Shown here piece by piece: positions 23,765 through 35,451 of a stretch of DNA of 64,000 nt. The notes beneath the pieces were generated by a model. That model searched no databases, had not been told where the DNA came from, and was given only the letters and a program-made list of their open reading frames with translations. The first letter of the stretch is position 1. Each line of letters begins with the position of its first letter. Both the position numbers and the translations under genes were made by a program. The stretch is from contig JBAJFE010000014.1 of assembly GCA_037903355.1 (NCBI GenBank), forward strand, positions 4,650,001 to 4,714,000, written 5' to 3'. Source of the DNA: Trichuris trichiura (taxonomy: Eukaryota > Nematoda > Enoplea > Trichinellida > Trichuridae).

Positions 23765-25760
23765 CTTGTGTGAAGTTAGGTCAAGGTGAACAGGTATGGC
23801 GATATGGTAAAGAATCACTATTCGCTCAGAAACTAAATGATTAAACGAATGATGAAGTGATGGGTTTTCCTGAAAGATTCACCTGATGAAAGTTTTATTG
23901 AGTGGTTAGAGATAAAATATGCAGTTATATACAGGTCGCAAGCTGTACACGCGGGTTTTAATTTTGAAGACATACTACATATACCGTGAACCAAAGACCA
24001 ACCATGAAACAACCTAAGCTTGTTAAAAGACACCCAGTCTTTCGAAACTGTACGGAATATAGTTGTAAACCTCAGCATAGATGTCTTTGCCTTCCCTTAG
24101 GTGTCTGTGGGAAAATGTGCCATAAGCACATGAGATAAACTGAAATAAGTGATCACACTGTTATTGATCGAAAACCTTGCATTCAAAGAAAACAGAACAT
24201 CCTTAACAACATTTGTGGTGAAGGTTCAGGAACTGTGAACTTCTCACGATGACGGTGAAACGTCAGGACGATGATGAAGTGAAGGGGCGACGAGGGCACT
24301 ATGACTACTTCTCGCCCTTTAGGAACTTTTAAGGCAGTGCATCTGCTGTTTTATCACGCTATGATTCATTTCTTTCGCTATTACAGCTACCAACAAAGAC
24401 AGCTGTTGGATGCAATTATTCCTTCTGGAATATCCGAATTACTGTCATGGTTATTCTTCCTCCTTGATTCCATCATGAAGCAAAAGAAGGGTTACATGAA
24501 TATAAACACAGAGGTACAATGGGAGTGGGTCTAAAGACTGCGACAGTTACTAAATGATCAACGGATGTATAGCTCGAATTGCCTAAATAAGCAGGACAAG
24601 GAAATGATTCAGGTGCTTCACGCGGAACAGACAAGAGAAAGGATGATTTCATCATTGTATGCGGAATAGGCCACTTTCAAAGTGATACAACTCCATTCTA
24701 AAAAATTTTTTTCATATTTCTCAGCCGCTTTCAGTCGTGGACATCGAAAGTCCCACGAACGCCGAGGCCCCAGGTTCACCGCTTATAGCATGCAGAACAG
24801 GTTATCCGTTATCTGGAATGGACAGAGCACCCAGGCATTTCTTGTTTCGAGATTTTTCGGATTTTGGACTATACAGGGCCGCACCATAAAGGTTTCTTCT
24901 TTCCCTTACAGGTATTCGGCAAAAATATTCAATGCAAATAGAAAAATTGAACAGGTGATAGCGACGATGTTCACAGTGGTTTAATAGTTCTGTCATGTTC
25001 AGTCTTTTCCGCTCCGCCTAACGTACAATCCAACCCTGCGCCAAGGCGGCCTCCGAAGCGTGCCATTCTGTTTCACCAAAAAAGGAAGCACAATTACTTT
25101 TTTTTAGCGAATTAGGTTAGTACACATCCCGCGCGTCTAAAATGTGAGCACTGCATAATTCCAGTTGAAGTCTTGCGCTACTGCAACCATAAATAGTGAT
25201 AGTCCGGGAAAAGTAAACTTAGGGTCAATGTCAAACGGTCAGAAATAAGCATGACCTAAAGGATCTTCAAGACGGTTTTGTATTTGCCCCTCTTTCCGGT
25301 TTCTGAATTTAAGCTAGGCAAATATGCTTCATTTTCAAAAGCTCAATGTCGGAAACCCAAAAAACGAGCGAATACGAAACCATATTGAAGATCCGCTATG
25401 GAGACGTTAGGAAATAAGCAACTTTCAGCGCGCCGTGACTATCTAATCCGGTTAGCGCGGAACTTGAAGCACTGCAGCTTGATCGTGCGACAGTTCGAAC
25501 GGTATTCTAGTGTTTAAACCTTGTTTTGCACAGAAGGGCTTTGAGGACAACCACGAAATAAATGGAACCGTTTGTTTTTTATTTTGGGAAAGCAACTGTA
25601 TTGTTCTCGACTCGAAACCAATTTTTTCCAATAAAAAATATACTGCAGCCAGCGTATTACGGATTTACCAGTTCTGCCTAAACAAAAGTACCTAAGCGCC
25701 GTAAAATGTACAGTATACCAGTTTCGGCAAATTCGAGAAAGTAATATCAGTTTCAGTGCG
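23765..25760. other. Intergenic region, nothing recognised
   Basis: Only short open frames lie between the possible membrane-protein fragment and the SLD5 start. The SLD5 promoter should be near the right end, but no clear core motif stands out. Confidence 0.5.
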
Positions 25761-26778
25761 ATGAACCATAACACGAATGAAAACAGCGTTGACGAGACAG
25801 TCCTTACGCTTCCGGAGGTTATACACAGACTTGAAGAAGTGCGTTTCAGCTATGTTCCTTTCCCATTGTAAAAGCTGTAGGAATTATTTCCTAATTTGCA
25901 GGATGATTGTTGAGTCATATTGGCAATAAACTTTTTAGTTTTCTCGTTGTTTCAAAATATTGTTGTTATTAGATAAAATTTGCATTCACTTCTTTACGTT
26001 TGGTTTCAGTCATGGACGAACGAACTGAACGCGCCGATTCTTCTTCCTCAGCAAGTTGAGCTAGTGAACTGTGTTCGCTTAGAAGTGAAGCGGATGCAGC
26101 AGGACGTTTCCAGAAGCAAACTTCCTTACTTAGAAGCTTCTATTTATATGCTGGAGGTGAATACTGTATCATTGGCTTGCTGTAGTAATCGAGCTACATT
26201 TTAGGTTCATCGTATTCGTTACATGCTGTGCAACTACCTGAGGGTACGGCTAATGAAGGCATGTATTAACATTGTATGGAAAGTGACTTCCCGTCTCTTC
26301 GATGTTGTAGATTGAGAAGCATGTCTTTTACCTTTCGAGCCAAGAAGGATCAGGATTGTTGGGAACCCTGCTCACTGCGGAAGAGATGCAGTACATGAAG
26401 AGGTACGAATTTGGTTTGTTAGAGCGGATCTGCAATGTAATTGTTGCGCAGTTACAAACAAAGCATTGAGAGTTACCTGGAAAAAACAGTACACAGAAAC
26501 ATTCCCAGAGTATTCGCTTCCCAAACTTTACGTGATCTCAGCTCAGGTGCGCACAATTACTATGAACTTTGCGATATATTTTAATTGCAGCGTCGAAGGT
26601 GCACTACGACAGTTTTGTATTTGCCAAAGCGCTACAAGCCGTACCGGATGTTGAAATTTTGAATCCCCGCCGTCGTGGTGAATCTATTTCTATCGAGTTT
26701 CAAGCGGGCAGTCAGCACCTGCTGCCCTTCAGAGCATTGCGAGAATTCTTAGATCGTCGAATCGTTTGCTTAAAATAA
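25761..26778 (+). CDS. sld-5: DNA replication complex GINS protein SLD5
   Basis: Six exons, 25761-25838, 26010-26156, 26205-26258, 26311-26402, 26452-26546 and 26591-26778, splice in phase to 654 nt (217 residues plus stop), the usual SLD5 length. SLD5 is one of four GINS subunits that join Cdc45 and MCM2-7 in the replicative CMG helicase in the nucleus. Visible family blocks are LTLPEVIHRLEESW near the start, IRYMLCNYLRVRLMKIEK in the alpha-helical core, LTAEEMQYMKSY, and the C-terminal beta domain with GSQHLLPFRALREFL. Exon 3 ends AAG followed by GC, so intron 3 is a GC-AG intron; ending instead at the GT 15 bases earlier would drop the conserved VRLMK. The stop lies 98 bp from the convergent kinase stop. 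Confidence 0.92.
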
Positions 26779-26876
26779 ATTCTTCATTTGCTCGACATAA
26801 AGATCACTAGGATTTGAAGCTTTAAAATGGCTTGGAGTCAACGATGCTAGCAAGTTGTCATATAGTAATAAATATC

Positions 26877-27770
26877 TCATTCCCATTCGAAAGGGTCATC
26901 CTCATTTGCATGAAGTTTCTTGAGCATCTTTGCGAAGCAGCAATGAAAGTAGTCGTAATCAATAACCGAATTGTAGTCGTAAGTCTTTAATTTGCTGTAC
27001 ATGGCTGTTACTTGCGGTGGGAAACCTTTAAAAATTTCTTGCAATGGGGTTTTAATTTTCATGTGAAGCATAATGTCTTCGTTTTTTTCTTTGCTCCATG
27101 GCAAAGAACCATGCAGCATTTCGACCATTGTGTAAAGCAGAGAACCAAGGTCATCCTGCGGTCCTTGTTCATGGCCTTCTTGCGTACGAATGGTGCAGTA
27201 AACTGTAGTTCCCCGGAAAGGGGCTTGAGCCCTTGGAGGACGAAGTTTATTGTTTTCTATTAGAAATTGTCTAGATAGTCCAAAATCTATGAGATAAACG
27301 CGCCGATGATACGGATGTATTCCCAATGCAAAATTGGATGCCTTGACGTCACGGTGCAGATAACCAACTTCGTGCAAATCTTGTAGAGCTTGCAGGCATT
27401 GTTTACCCAGTCGAAGCGTTGTCGATAGAGAAAATGTTTTGGTCGGCCTCTTTTTGCGCACGCTGTCGATGCTGCATCCAACCAATGACATGACGACGTA
27501 ATTCAATTTTCCCCAGTTTCCAGCTTCAATTAATTGCGTGAAGTGCTTGTGTTTGCTTTGGAACCTCCGCATGATCATAACTTCAACTTTCAGCACCGAG
27601 TCTTCAGTGCCGGCTAATTCGATCTTCAGTGCGTAATGTTTATTCTTTTTTATCTCTTTTACTTCGTACACTTTGCCATAAGTACCACCGCCTAATTTCT
27701 TCACAATTTTATAGCGACCAATGAATGTCGTTTCTGTTTCAAGCGAAAGGACGCTTTCATCTTCAGCCAT
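26877..27770 (-). CDS. CK1/TTBK-like serine/threonine protein kinase
   Basis: A single uninterrupted exon encodes 297 residues. The kinase core is complete: glycine loop GGGTYGKV at 27-34, catalytic lysine K49 in YALKIE, HRDVKASNFALG at 139-150 with catalytic D141, and DFG at 162-164. It also has PFRGTTVYCTIRTQEGHEQG and DDLGSLLYTMVEML. The KASN form of the catalytic loop and absence of a usual APE motif place it in the casein kinase 1 group, nearest tau-tubulin kinase-like members, which are expanded in nematodes. The tail is only about 35 residues. Lack of introns among intron-rich neighbours suggests a retrocopy origin (inference). Substrate unknown; all catalytic residues are kept, so it is probably active. 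Confidence 0.92.
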   Translation of the reverse strand: MAEDESVLSLETETTFIGRYKIVKKLGGGTYGKVYEVKEIKKNKHYALKIELAGTEDSVLKVEVMIMRRFQSKHKHFTQLIEAGNWGKLNYVVMSLVGCSIDSVRKKRPTKTFSLSTTLRLGKQCLQALQDLHEVGYLHRDVKASNFALGIHPYHRRVYLIDFGLSRQFLIENNKLRPPRAQAPFRGTTVYCTIRTQEGHEQGPQDDLGSLLYTMVEMLHGSLPWSKEKNEDIMLHMKIKTPLQEIFKGFPPQVTAMYSKLKTYDYNSVIDYDYFHCCFAKMLKKLHANEDDPFEWE

Positions 27771-30345
27771 TTAGTCTTTGTCATTGTTGACTGTTTGTCA
27801 CGCTTATAGAGTGACAATGTTTGGATGAAATGAAGTAACCTTAATCTTGGTATTATTTTTACGTAAACAATAGAACTTTAAACTAAGGTTATAAGAACAT
27901 TATGACAATTTATTAATAGTGAAGCAATATAATGCTGCAAGCTCGATTTTATAATTACTTTGTTAAGTGCATTTAGTTTCTTTGAACACAGTGGTTTAAC
28001 TTGCGTATGGTTGTCCTCGTACAGCTTTTGCTTCTTCGAAGACCGCGTTATGCCAAGCACGTAAAGTGTTGAACAAACGAGATTCGTAGCAAAGCATCAG
28101 AAAAATTGTCTGCGTGTAAACAACAACGAAACAATGTCGTAAATATGCAGAGTTAGAAAGAGGAATTCTACTCTGTCTAGGCTATTTATTCGACCGTTAG
28201 GAAAAGATATGAATCCTCTACGCATTGTATCTGGGTAACATGTTTATGTCCTTTATTTTTGTAGCGACGCACTATTTAACGGGACACACCTTACGATGAA
28301 ATTCTTTCTCGTCGCTTTTAGGAACGGCGCGTTTGCGTTTTTAGCTTATGGAGGAGCTCTCTATTCTAAAAGGAACGAGCTCGTACCTCAAGAAGAATGA
28401 AGATCCTTAAGACTCACTTTTTTAACATTAATATCTCATCAGCTTTACCTACGGGCTAAATGTACACCGAATTCTGTGCTCACGTAACGCAACTCACTGG
28501 GATACTAGCGAGATTGAGAGTAACTCCATGATTCTGCTAAACATGTTGCTTACATTCCAAATTGTCTGCTTGTCAATTCATGCTACTATTGTGTTCTCAT
28601 GGAGAAGGCATGTTAGCATTTTATTTAATCAGTATATCTGCGGGCATGGTTCTCGCTCATGTAGCTTTTGTTACGCGGTTAAACTGTTCTTGCTTGCTCG
28701 GTAGCCAGCAATCAACCTCTTTCACAAAATGAAAATAACTCCTTTGGAAAGCTTTTCTGGTTACATTTTCAATTGTACTTAGGCTGTAGCCTTGAATGCA
28801 GTGCTCTAGCTTGCGTATATCTGAGAATTATTGTTCTCATTTTTTTCTGCGTCTACGGAGGTTTTGTAACTAACAGGAACAAAGTGTTACGTGTCAGCGT
28901 GTATCCACTGTTGCTGAACTAAGCTCTAAGCGATTTAGCTACGTCTCGATTTATGGCCTACTTATTTGTCGTTAACATGACAGTGCTAATGAGACGTCGA
29001 TGTGTTAATACGAATGCTGCTGATACAACGTTAACAAGGTAATTGGTTTACAATTATAATAGGCGGTTGAAACTGATCGTAAAACTTTTGCATATTGAGA
29101 AGAAACTGAGGCTCATTTTGAGTCTCTTTAGTAAAATTGTTTAGTATTAATATAATCACTAATAGGATACAGTTCATCAATGATATAGTATTGCGTGTTT
29201 GCACAAATGTTTCTGTACTAACTAATATGAGGTAGAAGCCAAAGTTCAGCCGTCTAGGCTTGCGCTTGAGAAGTTTCGATGAGGCGTCAGCCCTTGGCAT
29301 TTTCTTGCGTGAAACTGTTTTAGCTGATGTGAGCTAACCAAGAGAACAAAGGAAGAAAGCCGTAGAACCCAAGAAGCAGTGCTCATGCAAGTTAACTTAG
29401 GCTCTATTTGACTAGGCAAAAAACTGAACGAACCTTTGCGTACGCCTAACATGTAGTATCTGGTTCGTCTTGTAGCACGAATTGTCTTTCATTGAACGAG
29501 CAGTTTTTACTTAGAAGACATGCCACTCTCAGCTTTCAAGTGACCCACGTTCAGCTTACAATGGATGTATATAAGACTGAGCAGATAATAATTCTTAACT
29601 TGCAGCTCGAGACGAAGTTCCTAGGTAATCCTGACAGCATTCTCATGGAAACAAATCGTTTTCATAACCTTATGGACCTGCACTCCTTTCGGACTTTAAG
29701 CAAACAATTTAGCGAGGTTCTTCTGGATGACTCTTACGTTCACATGCTACCTTTGCTCCTATATTTCTTCTCTTTATGTATAATTTCAGAAGTTAACTGA
29801 TCGTTCTTTGAAGGGACTGTTCGATGATAATCGGTCGACGTGTTGTCGATCACCGTCAAAGGGACGTATCCTTGATATCGTTTGACTGGCAGATGAAAAT
29901 GAAGAGCCAAAATCACAAAGGATTATAAAACTCAAATATAACGAATTTCCATTGTTTAAGCAAGCGTACATTGGCGGCCATAAAGATACGGAAACAGTCG
30001 TGGTCGAATCGGCAGTGTAACGATGCCAAAGTGAGAGTAAGCAGGACAGCAGCCATTGACGACCGGCGGCGGCAAAAAGCATAAATGTTATAATTACGTT
30101 TAAGGTGAATTAGTGAGGCTTAATTCTCCTTCTTAAGAGGAAATGAGCTTTTTGATGTATAATGTGTATGTTAAGTACGCTTGAACAGCGTTTCGCGCAT
30201 TCGACTGTTGCGGATGTTCGGACTGCTTGATTTGCGATCATAGTTGAGTCAAACGCTAGCGGTTGCCTAAAAAAGTTTTAATCTCGACTTGCAGTTTGTT
30301 TATTACATTCTTGAATCGCATCATAGACGCTAACTGTTTTTGAAA
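27771..30345. other. Intergenic region, nothing recognised
   Basis: Open frames at 29031-29452 (minus) and 29492-29800 (plus) have no family features and no consistent splice partners. No repeat element was identified. Confidence 0.5.
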
Positions 30346-30650
30346 TTAATGAATCATCGCGAGAGCCACTTACATCTCCGCCGGGTTAAGGAGGCTCTTT
30401 ACATTCGCCACAACCATACCATCAACCGTGACAAAGGACAAGAGGTTAGCTCGGCTTGGGACCCACTGATTAGTAAAACCAAGTGTTGCTCTCTGCCGCG
30501 CTGACCTCGACCCCCATTCCTATTGTTACGTGAGCCTATATAACACCGTTCGGAGAATAACACCTCCACCACCTCACTGACGACGGAACTAGAGCGTTCC
30601 GAAAGCTTTGAACATTAAAAAGTTGAGTGCGTTGATATCTGTACTTTTTC
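30346..30650 (+). mobile_element. Penelope-like element 3' end with hammerhead
   Basis: About 30361-30508 encodes HLRRVKEALYIRHNHTINRD, KGQEVSSAWDPLISK and a TGA stop. This matches the C-terminal GIY-YIG endonuclease tail of Penelope-like elements (KEAxYIR ... NRDxGxE). A hammerhead motif follows about 70 bases downstream. The reverse transcriptase and most of the endonuclease are missing, so it is a 5'-truncated copy. It belongs to a different subfamily from the 21.2-kb element, judged by the ribozyme stem II. Confidence 0.75.
30568..30620 (+). ncRNA. Hammerhead ribozyme motif downstream of Penelope tail
   Basis: CTGACGA lies at 30577-30583 (position 7 is C, which the motif tolerates), with an extra C at 30584. 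Stem II GGAAC (30585-30589) pairs GTTCC (30596-30600) around loop TAGAGC, and GAAA is at 30601-30604 followed by GCTT. Stem I keeps three core-proximal pairs (TCA with TGA); outer pairing is poor. Predicted cleavage is after T30608. Confidence 0.7.
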
Positions 30651-30654
30651 TTAA

Positions 30655-30752
30655 TAACGGCTCATCCATCCGTTGGTAAAGCAGTTGTTTTAGTTTAATT
30701 ACAGATAACAGCACAACGAAAAAACGGGAAAAGCCGTAAAAGACCTTACAAC
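30655..30752. repeat. Dispersed repeat, copy 3 (single arm, reversed)
   Basis: GGCTCATCCATCCGTTGG through AACGGGAAAAGCCGTAAAAG is the reverse complement of the arm seen at 1978-2128 and 9064-9190. Only one arm is present. Confidence 0.6.
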
Positions 30753-31644
30753 CAATTAATGAATCAACGAATTATCAGTTTCACCTACATACAGATAGCA
30801 CATAAGAGACTAACTCTTATGAAAATAGCTTTCTGCAGACATCGCAATGTCTTGACTAAAAGTAGTTTGCTTGTTTCAGGATTAATAACTTGTCAAATCT
30901 TTTTATATTTAAATCAGGCTCCATCACTGCGAGTAAATTGAACATGGTGACTGATTGTAGCCTAGGAAGGCCGACTATAATAATAACATGAAACGCTTGA
31001 ATGAACATTTCGAATGTGCATTTGATTAATGATGCTGAAGTAATGGAAGTGAAATTTGCGGTGTTAATATGAATAACTAGCATAAGACGAAGACGTAAGC
31101 ATACGGCACGTGAAAAGGATGGCATGCATATTTGATATAATAGAGGTCACTGAATCTCTTCAAGTTAAAGGTGAAAGTTTGCGCATGTTTGCTGAATGTT
31201 CAATCAGAGCTCCTGGGATGAATCCGAATGCACATTATTTATTCTGTATGATAGACTTTCAAGAAGGCTTGTCAACATAACACACAACAGCGAATTTACA
31301 AGTGCACTTGGTTAGTGCTATTTAGTTTTTAAAGTAAGACAGACACATTTTTGAACGATTTTCCTTAAAATGTTAGGTGCAAATTATATGCCCGGGTCAA
31401 ACCCTTCGTTACAAATAATGTCGACCGGTAGCTTGTATGAGAATGATGCAGTTCATGCCATTTTTGTTGATACAATTGACTTTGGCCTCTATTACAATTA
31501 ATAATAAGCTACTGCCTACTTGCTAGCTTTCTGCAGTTTCCGTGAGTTGTCTCGCTTAGCAGCTAACTCATGCTTGATGATTTCATTTGAATTAAAAGGG
31601 AACAGAACGCAATACAGAACTTTACATAAGCAGTAAGAAGCACT

Positions 31645-32291
31645 CTACGCTGTTAAAAGAGCATTCATTGGAACATGGTACTTTCTTTCACCGATATCCC
31701 AATCCACCATTCCGCAAAGTCCGTTGTTGCAAATGCTCTTGAGAACGCCCTTCGACAAGTGCATTTCACTTTTGACTACTGGTTCCAGAACGTTCAGATC
31801 TAGTTTACGGGGCATTGGCGCAAAATCAAACGTGGAGCAAGCGTAACAGGCCAGGTCATAGCACCACCAAATAGAATTCTTCATTTGATACTTAGATCTG
31901 ACACGCCCTAGGACTTGGTAAGGTCTCTTCTTGGCAGTATAGCACTGACTGGCCACAGCAACGGTTTTCCAGTAAAGAGAGATCACTCCTGGGTTCCAAC
32001 GGACTTTAGTTTCCACCTTCAACGAAACTGGAGTTAATAATGAATTGCTTTTAAAAACGACAAGGACTTCAATGTTCGTATTATGCAAAAGTGACTCGAT
32101 GTTTTCCCTCAGCAGGATTTGCTGACTAATGCGTGATTAACATTGCAAAAGTGTTCATTAAATAGTACATCTGAAACCCTGTCTTCAGAAATATTTCTGT
32201 ACTGATTTGAGCAGAACAAAAGAATTCCTGTCTCTGCATAATAATTCACTAGAAATTGGCCGTCACCTAGTGCGCTGCATGTATTAATCAT
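31645..32291 (-). CDS. Unrecognised two-exon gene
   Basis: Exon 32291-32169 opens with an in-frame ATG (MINTCSALGDGQFLVNYY). It joins across a 47-bp intron to exon 32121-31645, which ends in TAG, giving 600 nt (199 residues). The second exon has cysteine-rich patches (WWCYDLACYACSTFDF, SICNNGLCGMVDW). No signal peptide, transmembrane segment or known domain is evident. It lies about 0.5 kb downstream of the KCTD-type exon on the same strand and could be part of that gene, but the phases did not join directly. Function unknown. Confidence 0.5.
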
Positions 32292-32777
32292 TAACAGTTT
32301 ACAAACCCGTTACGAAGAAAGAAAAAAACAAAAATATTAACGTTTCTATAAAAGACAGTTGTAATTGTATTTGTGAGGGACTGCCTACTTTGATATTCAG
32401 AGAGAAACAGAGATTTCTTTAATGTAAAAGCTCAATTCGTTGTATTAATAAATGGCGCCTAGGTCTCCTTGCAAACATCTCACGAAAACACGCAAACATA
32501 CAGAGAGAGGAACAGACAGACGGACAGAGAATCGAGGTTTTACTTTTCTTCGCTTTAGGAAAAGTTACAATGTAACCGTTGCGTTAACGCCTTAAAAATA
32601 TTACCACCAAGAACATCAGCGCTTTGTCTTGCATGAAATGCTGCAAAGAATAAAAATAATCAATACAAAAGACGTTTATTGTGGAAAAATAATTGCACTT
32701 TTTGGTCACTAGTACTGTTAAAATTTCTATAACAACTTCAAATTAGTTGTGAACTTAGTGAAGTAATAGTGTATTAC

Positions 32778-33113
32778 CTGTATCGGCTTTTCAATGATTG
32801 CACATCCGTTGCACAGCCGCCATAGCAGAGGAAGTAGACCATGCAGTTGGTAGAATTCTGCCTCTCGAGCCAGCTGGCAAAGCAGGGTTCGATTATTTGG
32901 AAGTACGGCTTTTATTCCATTGCGTAAATAGTTAAGCACAAATTGAAAGACCGTTGGATCCCTATGAACGTAGACTTCGGTGACGCCTTTCTCTGGATGC
33001 CACTGTTCACGAACTAGTTGGGCTAAAATACTTTCGTATTCATTACAAAAGCAGTCAACTGCGATAACAAATCTCTGCCCTCCAATATTTAAAACGACCG
33101 TCTTCCAACCCAT
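32778..33113 (-). CDS. KCTD-type BTB/POZ (T1) domain protein, first exon
   Basis: The exon starts at an ATG and ends at a GT donor (CAG then GTAATAC). It encodes about 112 residues forming a K-channel tetramerisation-type BTB fold: VVLNIGGQRFVIAVDCF, then VYVHRDPTVFQFVLNYLRNG and LAREAEFYQLHGLLPLL. These are the signature NVGG-like, HRDP...NYLR and REAEFYQL blocks. Such proteins commonly oligomerise and act as cullin-3 adaptors. The downstream exon(s) were not placed; the next coding block on the strand is 32291-31645. If translation ran through the donor the frame would close after 15 more residues. Confidence 0.75.
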
Positions 33114-33698
33114 TGAACCATCAATGGCTTTCTGCCACTTCCGAAGCCATTACATTAGCGGAAAGCTCATTTACATAGTGAAAACCATGCCCTTATGCCC
33201 TTTAACGATGATGCCTCCAGGTTACACGTAAACCTGTGGAACATGTAAAATATAAAGAATTTATATTGCAAGGTTGAGAAAATGGGTTATTATTATAGCA
33301 CTGCAATCATGAGTAGTCCAAAGCGTACCGCGTTTTGCACTTTCTGTGTCTTGGTTCCCGCGAATGTGAATTAAGTGTGAACAGTGTTACTGTATCAGCA
33401 AGTGAATGACCAACTTCAGTTGTTGATAACGGTGTGATTAAGGGTTCTCGCACAATTTGTGAAACGTACACTTTTTATCTGTTGGAATGACCAGTGTAAT
33501 GCAGCTGTAATTTGTTCGGGAAAAACAAGTTACCGAATGCTATTCTGTTTTTATTGTGATGCTGTTCTCAGGTGAGCAAAGTAAGTGGAGTGAGCACTGC
33601 ATAAAGTTTGTCTTGCAAGAAATGACCGCCTCATCAATGTTGAAATCAGAAGAACAATGGATCAGGAACACTGATATTCATTGCAAATCTTTACAAAT

Positions 33699-33777
33699 TG
33701 TCGCTCTTGGGCTGCGCTCCCACGGACGGATTTGTGCCTGCGCTAATTGGGGTGCCGCTGCGGCCATCTCTGCCGCA
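33699..33777 (-). repeat. 3' terminal repeat of Gypsy-like element
   Basis: On the minus strand it reads TGCGGCAGAGATGGCCGCAG to AAGAGCGACA and is preceded immediately by the purine tract AGAGGGGAG (33778-33786). It is about 88% identical by eye to 37623-37702. A tandem pair CATGAATCACAGCAGTAC at 33796 and 33839 lies just inside. Confidence 0.75.
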
Positions 33778-33837
33778 CTCCCCTCTGATTCTCATGAATC
33801 ACAGCAGTACAGAGCGCGAACCCTCCGAACTCGGTTC

Positions 33838-35088
33838 TCATGAATCACAGCAGTACCGATTTGCTTCGGTGTCTTCGTCCGAAGGGGCCAGCCGTGCTGC
33901 GCTATGCCCGGTCAAATCATCATCTGAGTCTTCCGTACGTAATCGCTCGCTGGCCGATTCTTCAGATGTCCGGCGGCGCACGTCTCGGACGTGGCGCGGC
34001 ATTCCGTCTACGTAAACCGCATGGTGGGATAGGCTGCCCGTCATGGTCCCGCTTCGAAATCTGGAGTCGCATCGGGCATTGGTTGGTCTTACCAATACCT
34101 TGTCACCGACATGGTAAGGCGCATCGTCCGGCTGGTCTTCCACTAGCCGCTGATCGATTCCGCGGACAACACGGTTGTACTTGTACACTGCGGCGGCTGG
34201 AGCCTAAGACTCGGTGCAGTCATCACGCAGAGTGATATTATAGAGGTGAACCGCCTCTATGATAGGACAGCCTTTTCGTGCGGCGATCACCTTAACTGAG
34301 CGGTGACACTGCTCCACTAACCCGTTTCCCGACGGGATGTACGCACATCTGAAGCGCAATCGCACGTCTCAGCGTCTGGCAAAGTCGGGGAAAGTTCGGC
34401 TCCGGAAGGTGGTGTCATTATCGACGAGCAGCTCTTCAGGCGCCCCACGCTCACAGAACACACATTCCAGCTGTTCCACTATGTTCACGCTGGTCTGGAG
34501 CCGTAGGGGGCGCCAAACGGCAAATCGTGATGGCCCGCAGTCGATAAGGGTTAGGTATGGCGCCGGTCCACAGTGGGTGATGTCCATTCCCACTCTCTGC
34601 CATACCCGCTTGACACCCAAGTTTCCTCGCTTCCACTTCACAGGAGCCGGGTCAATCGACTGGCATACCTGGCAGTCGGCGACAATCTGTCGCACTGTTC
34701 TCTTGCATGCCATGGGGCTGAGCCGCTTTGCCAAGTAGAGCGTTCTTCTCACTCCGGGATGTCCAGCGTCACGGTGTACCTTGGCTATCAGCCGCTTGAT
34801 ATCCACATCGGTGATCACTGCGCGCACATCCTCATGAGGAACAGTCACTGAGGCCAGCCATTTCTGCGGAACGCGCGTCAGGGCGTCCGCCCTGTTTTTC
34901 TCTGACCTCCCTAGGATGACGCTGAGCTGCAGGCCATACTCCTTTACCAGGGAGAGCACAGTGGCGATTCGCTTCCGTGTCAGCATTTCGCCGGACGCCT
35001 TGATTCTCAGTCGGACTTTCCCAGAAAGCGCGTCTGTGATCCACTTGCTGACTGTGGTTGAGTCATTCATCAACTCAATGCTCGTCAT
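33838..35088 (-). pseudogene. Integrase and RNase H C-terminal region of Gypsy-like element
   Basis: The zinc-binding HHCC module is seen as HRDAGHPGVRRTLYLAK and CQVCQS. The catalytic core follows with GMDITHCGP (first Asp), LLVDNDTTF (second Asp) and SGNGLVEQC (Glu), and a C-terminal VGDKVLVRP motif closes it. The frame is interrupted by TGA at 34369-34371, where a Trp is likely in intact copies, and by TAG at 34204-34206. All DDE positions survive, but the product would be truncated. Confidence 0.8.
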
Positions 35089-35091
35089 CTG

Positions 35092-35451
35092 CTACGACAA
35101 GGCAAGGTTGAGTCCCCTGATGACTGGGTCGAGCTCAGCCATGTTGATATGCCGAGCATCGTCCGGGCGCAACCACGAGGCGTCTTCTATAATCAAGCCA
35201 CCGACCTCGAGTGCAACGCCAAGAGCCAGCCCACTGGCATCCACCCAGACTATGGCGTTGTCGCCTGAGACGTCCCATGTTCCTTGCGCGGGATCCTGCT
35301 TCTTCACTCTGGCGGCAATCTCTTCAAGGAGCGATCTCATGGCACCGTTTTCCACTGGTTCGTCCCAGGTCTTCGTGACCGCATTGATCGTCCTCTTGGC
35401 GAACGCGGCGGCGACCCTTAGCCAGCCACCTACTGGGAAATGGCCAACGAG
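35092..35451 (-). pseudogene. RNase H region of Gypsy-like element
   Basis: The frame reads through GGWLRVAAAFAKRTINAVT and VWVDASGLALGVALEVG, the latter carrying the RNase H first-strand Asp, then AELDPVIRGLNLAL. It is cut by TAG at 35452-35454 on the upstream side and TAG at 35092-35094 on the downstream side, both single-base nonsense changes. Confidence 0.75.

Noticed and set aside
24240..24280. ACGATGACGGTGAAACGTC as a hammerhead-like motif
   Set aside because: The CTGANGA box is imperfect and the would-be stem II has no complementary strand.
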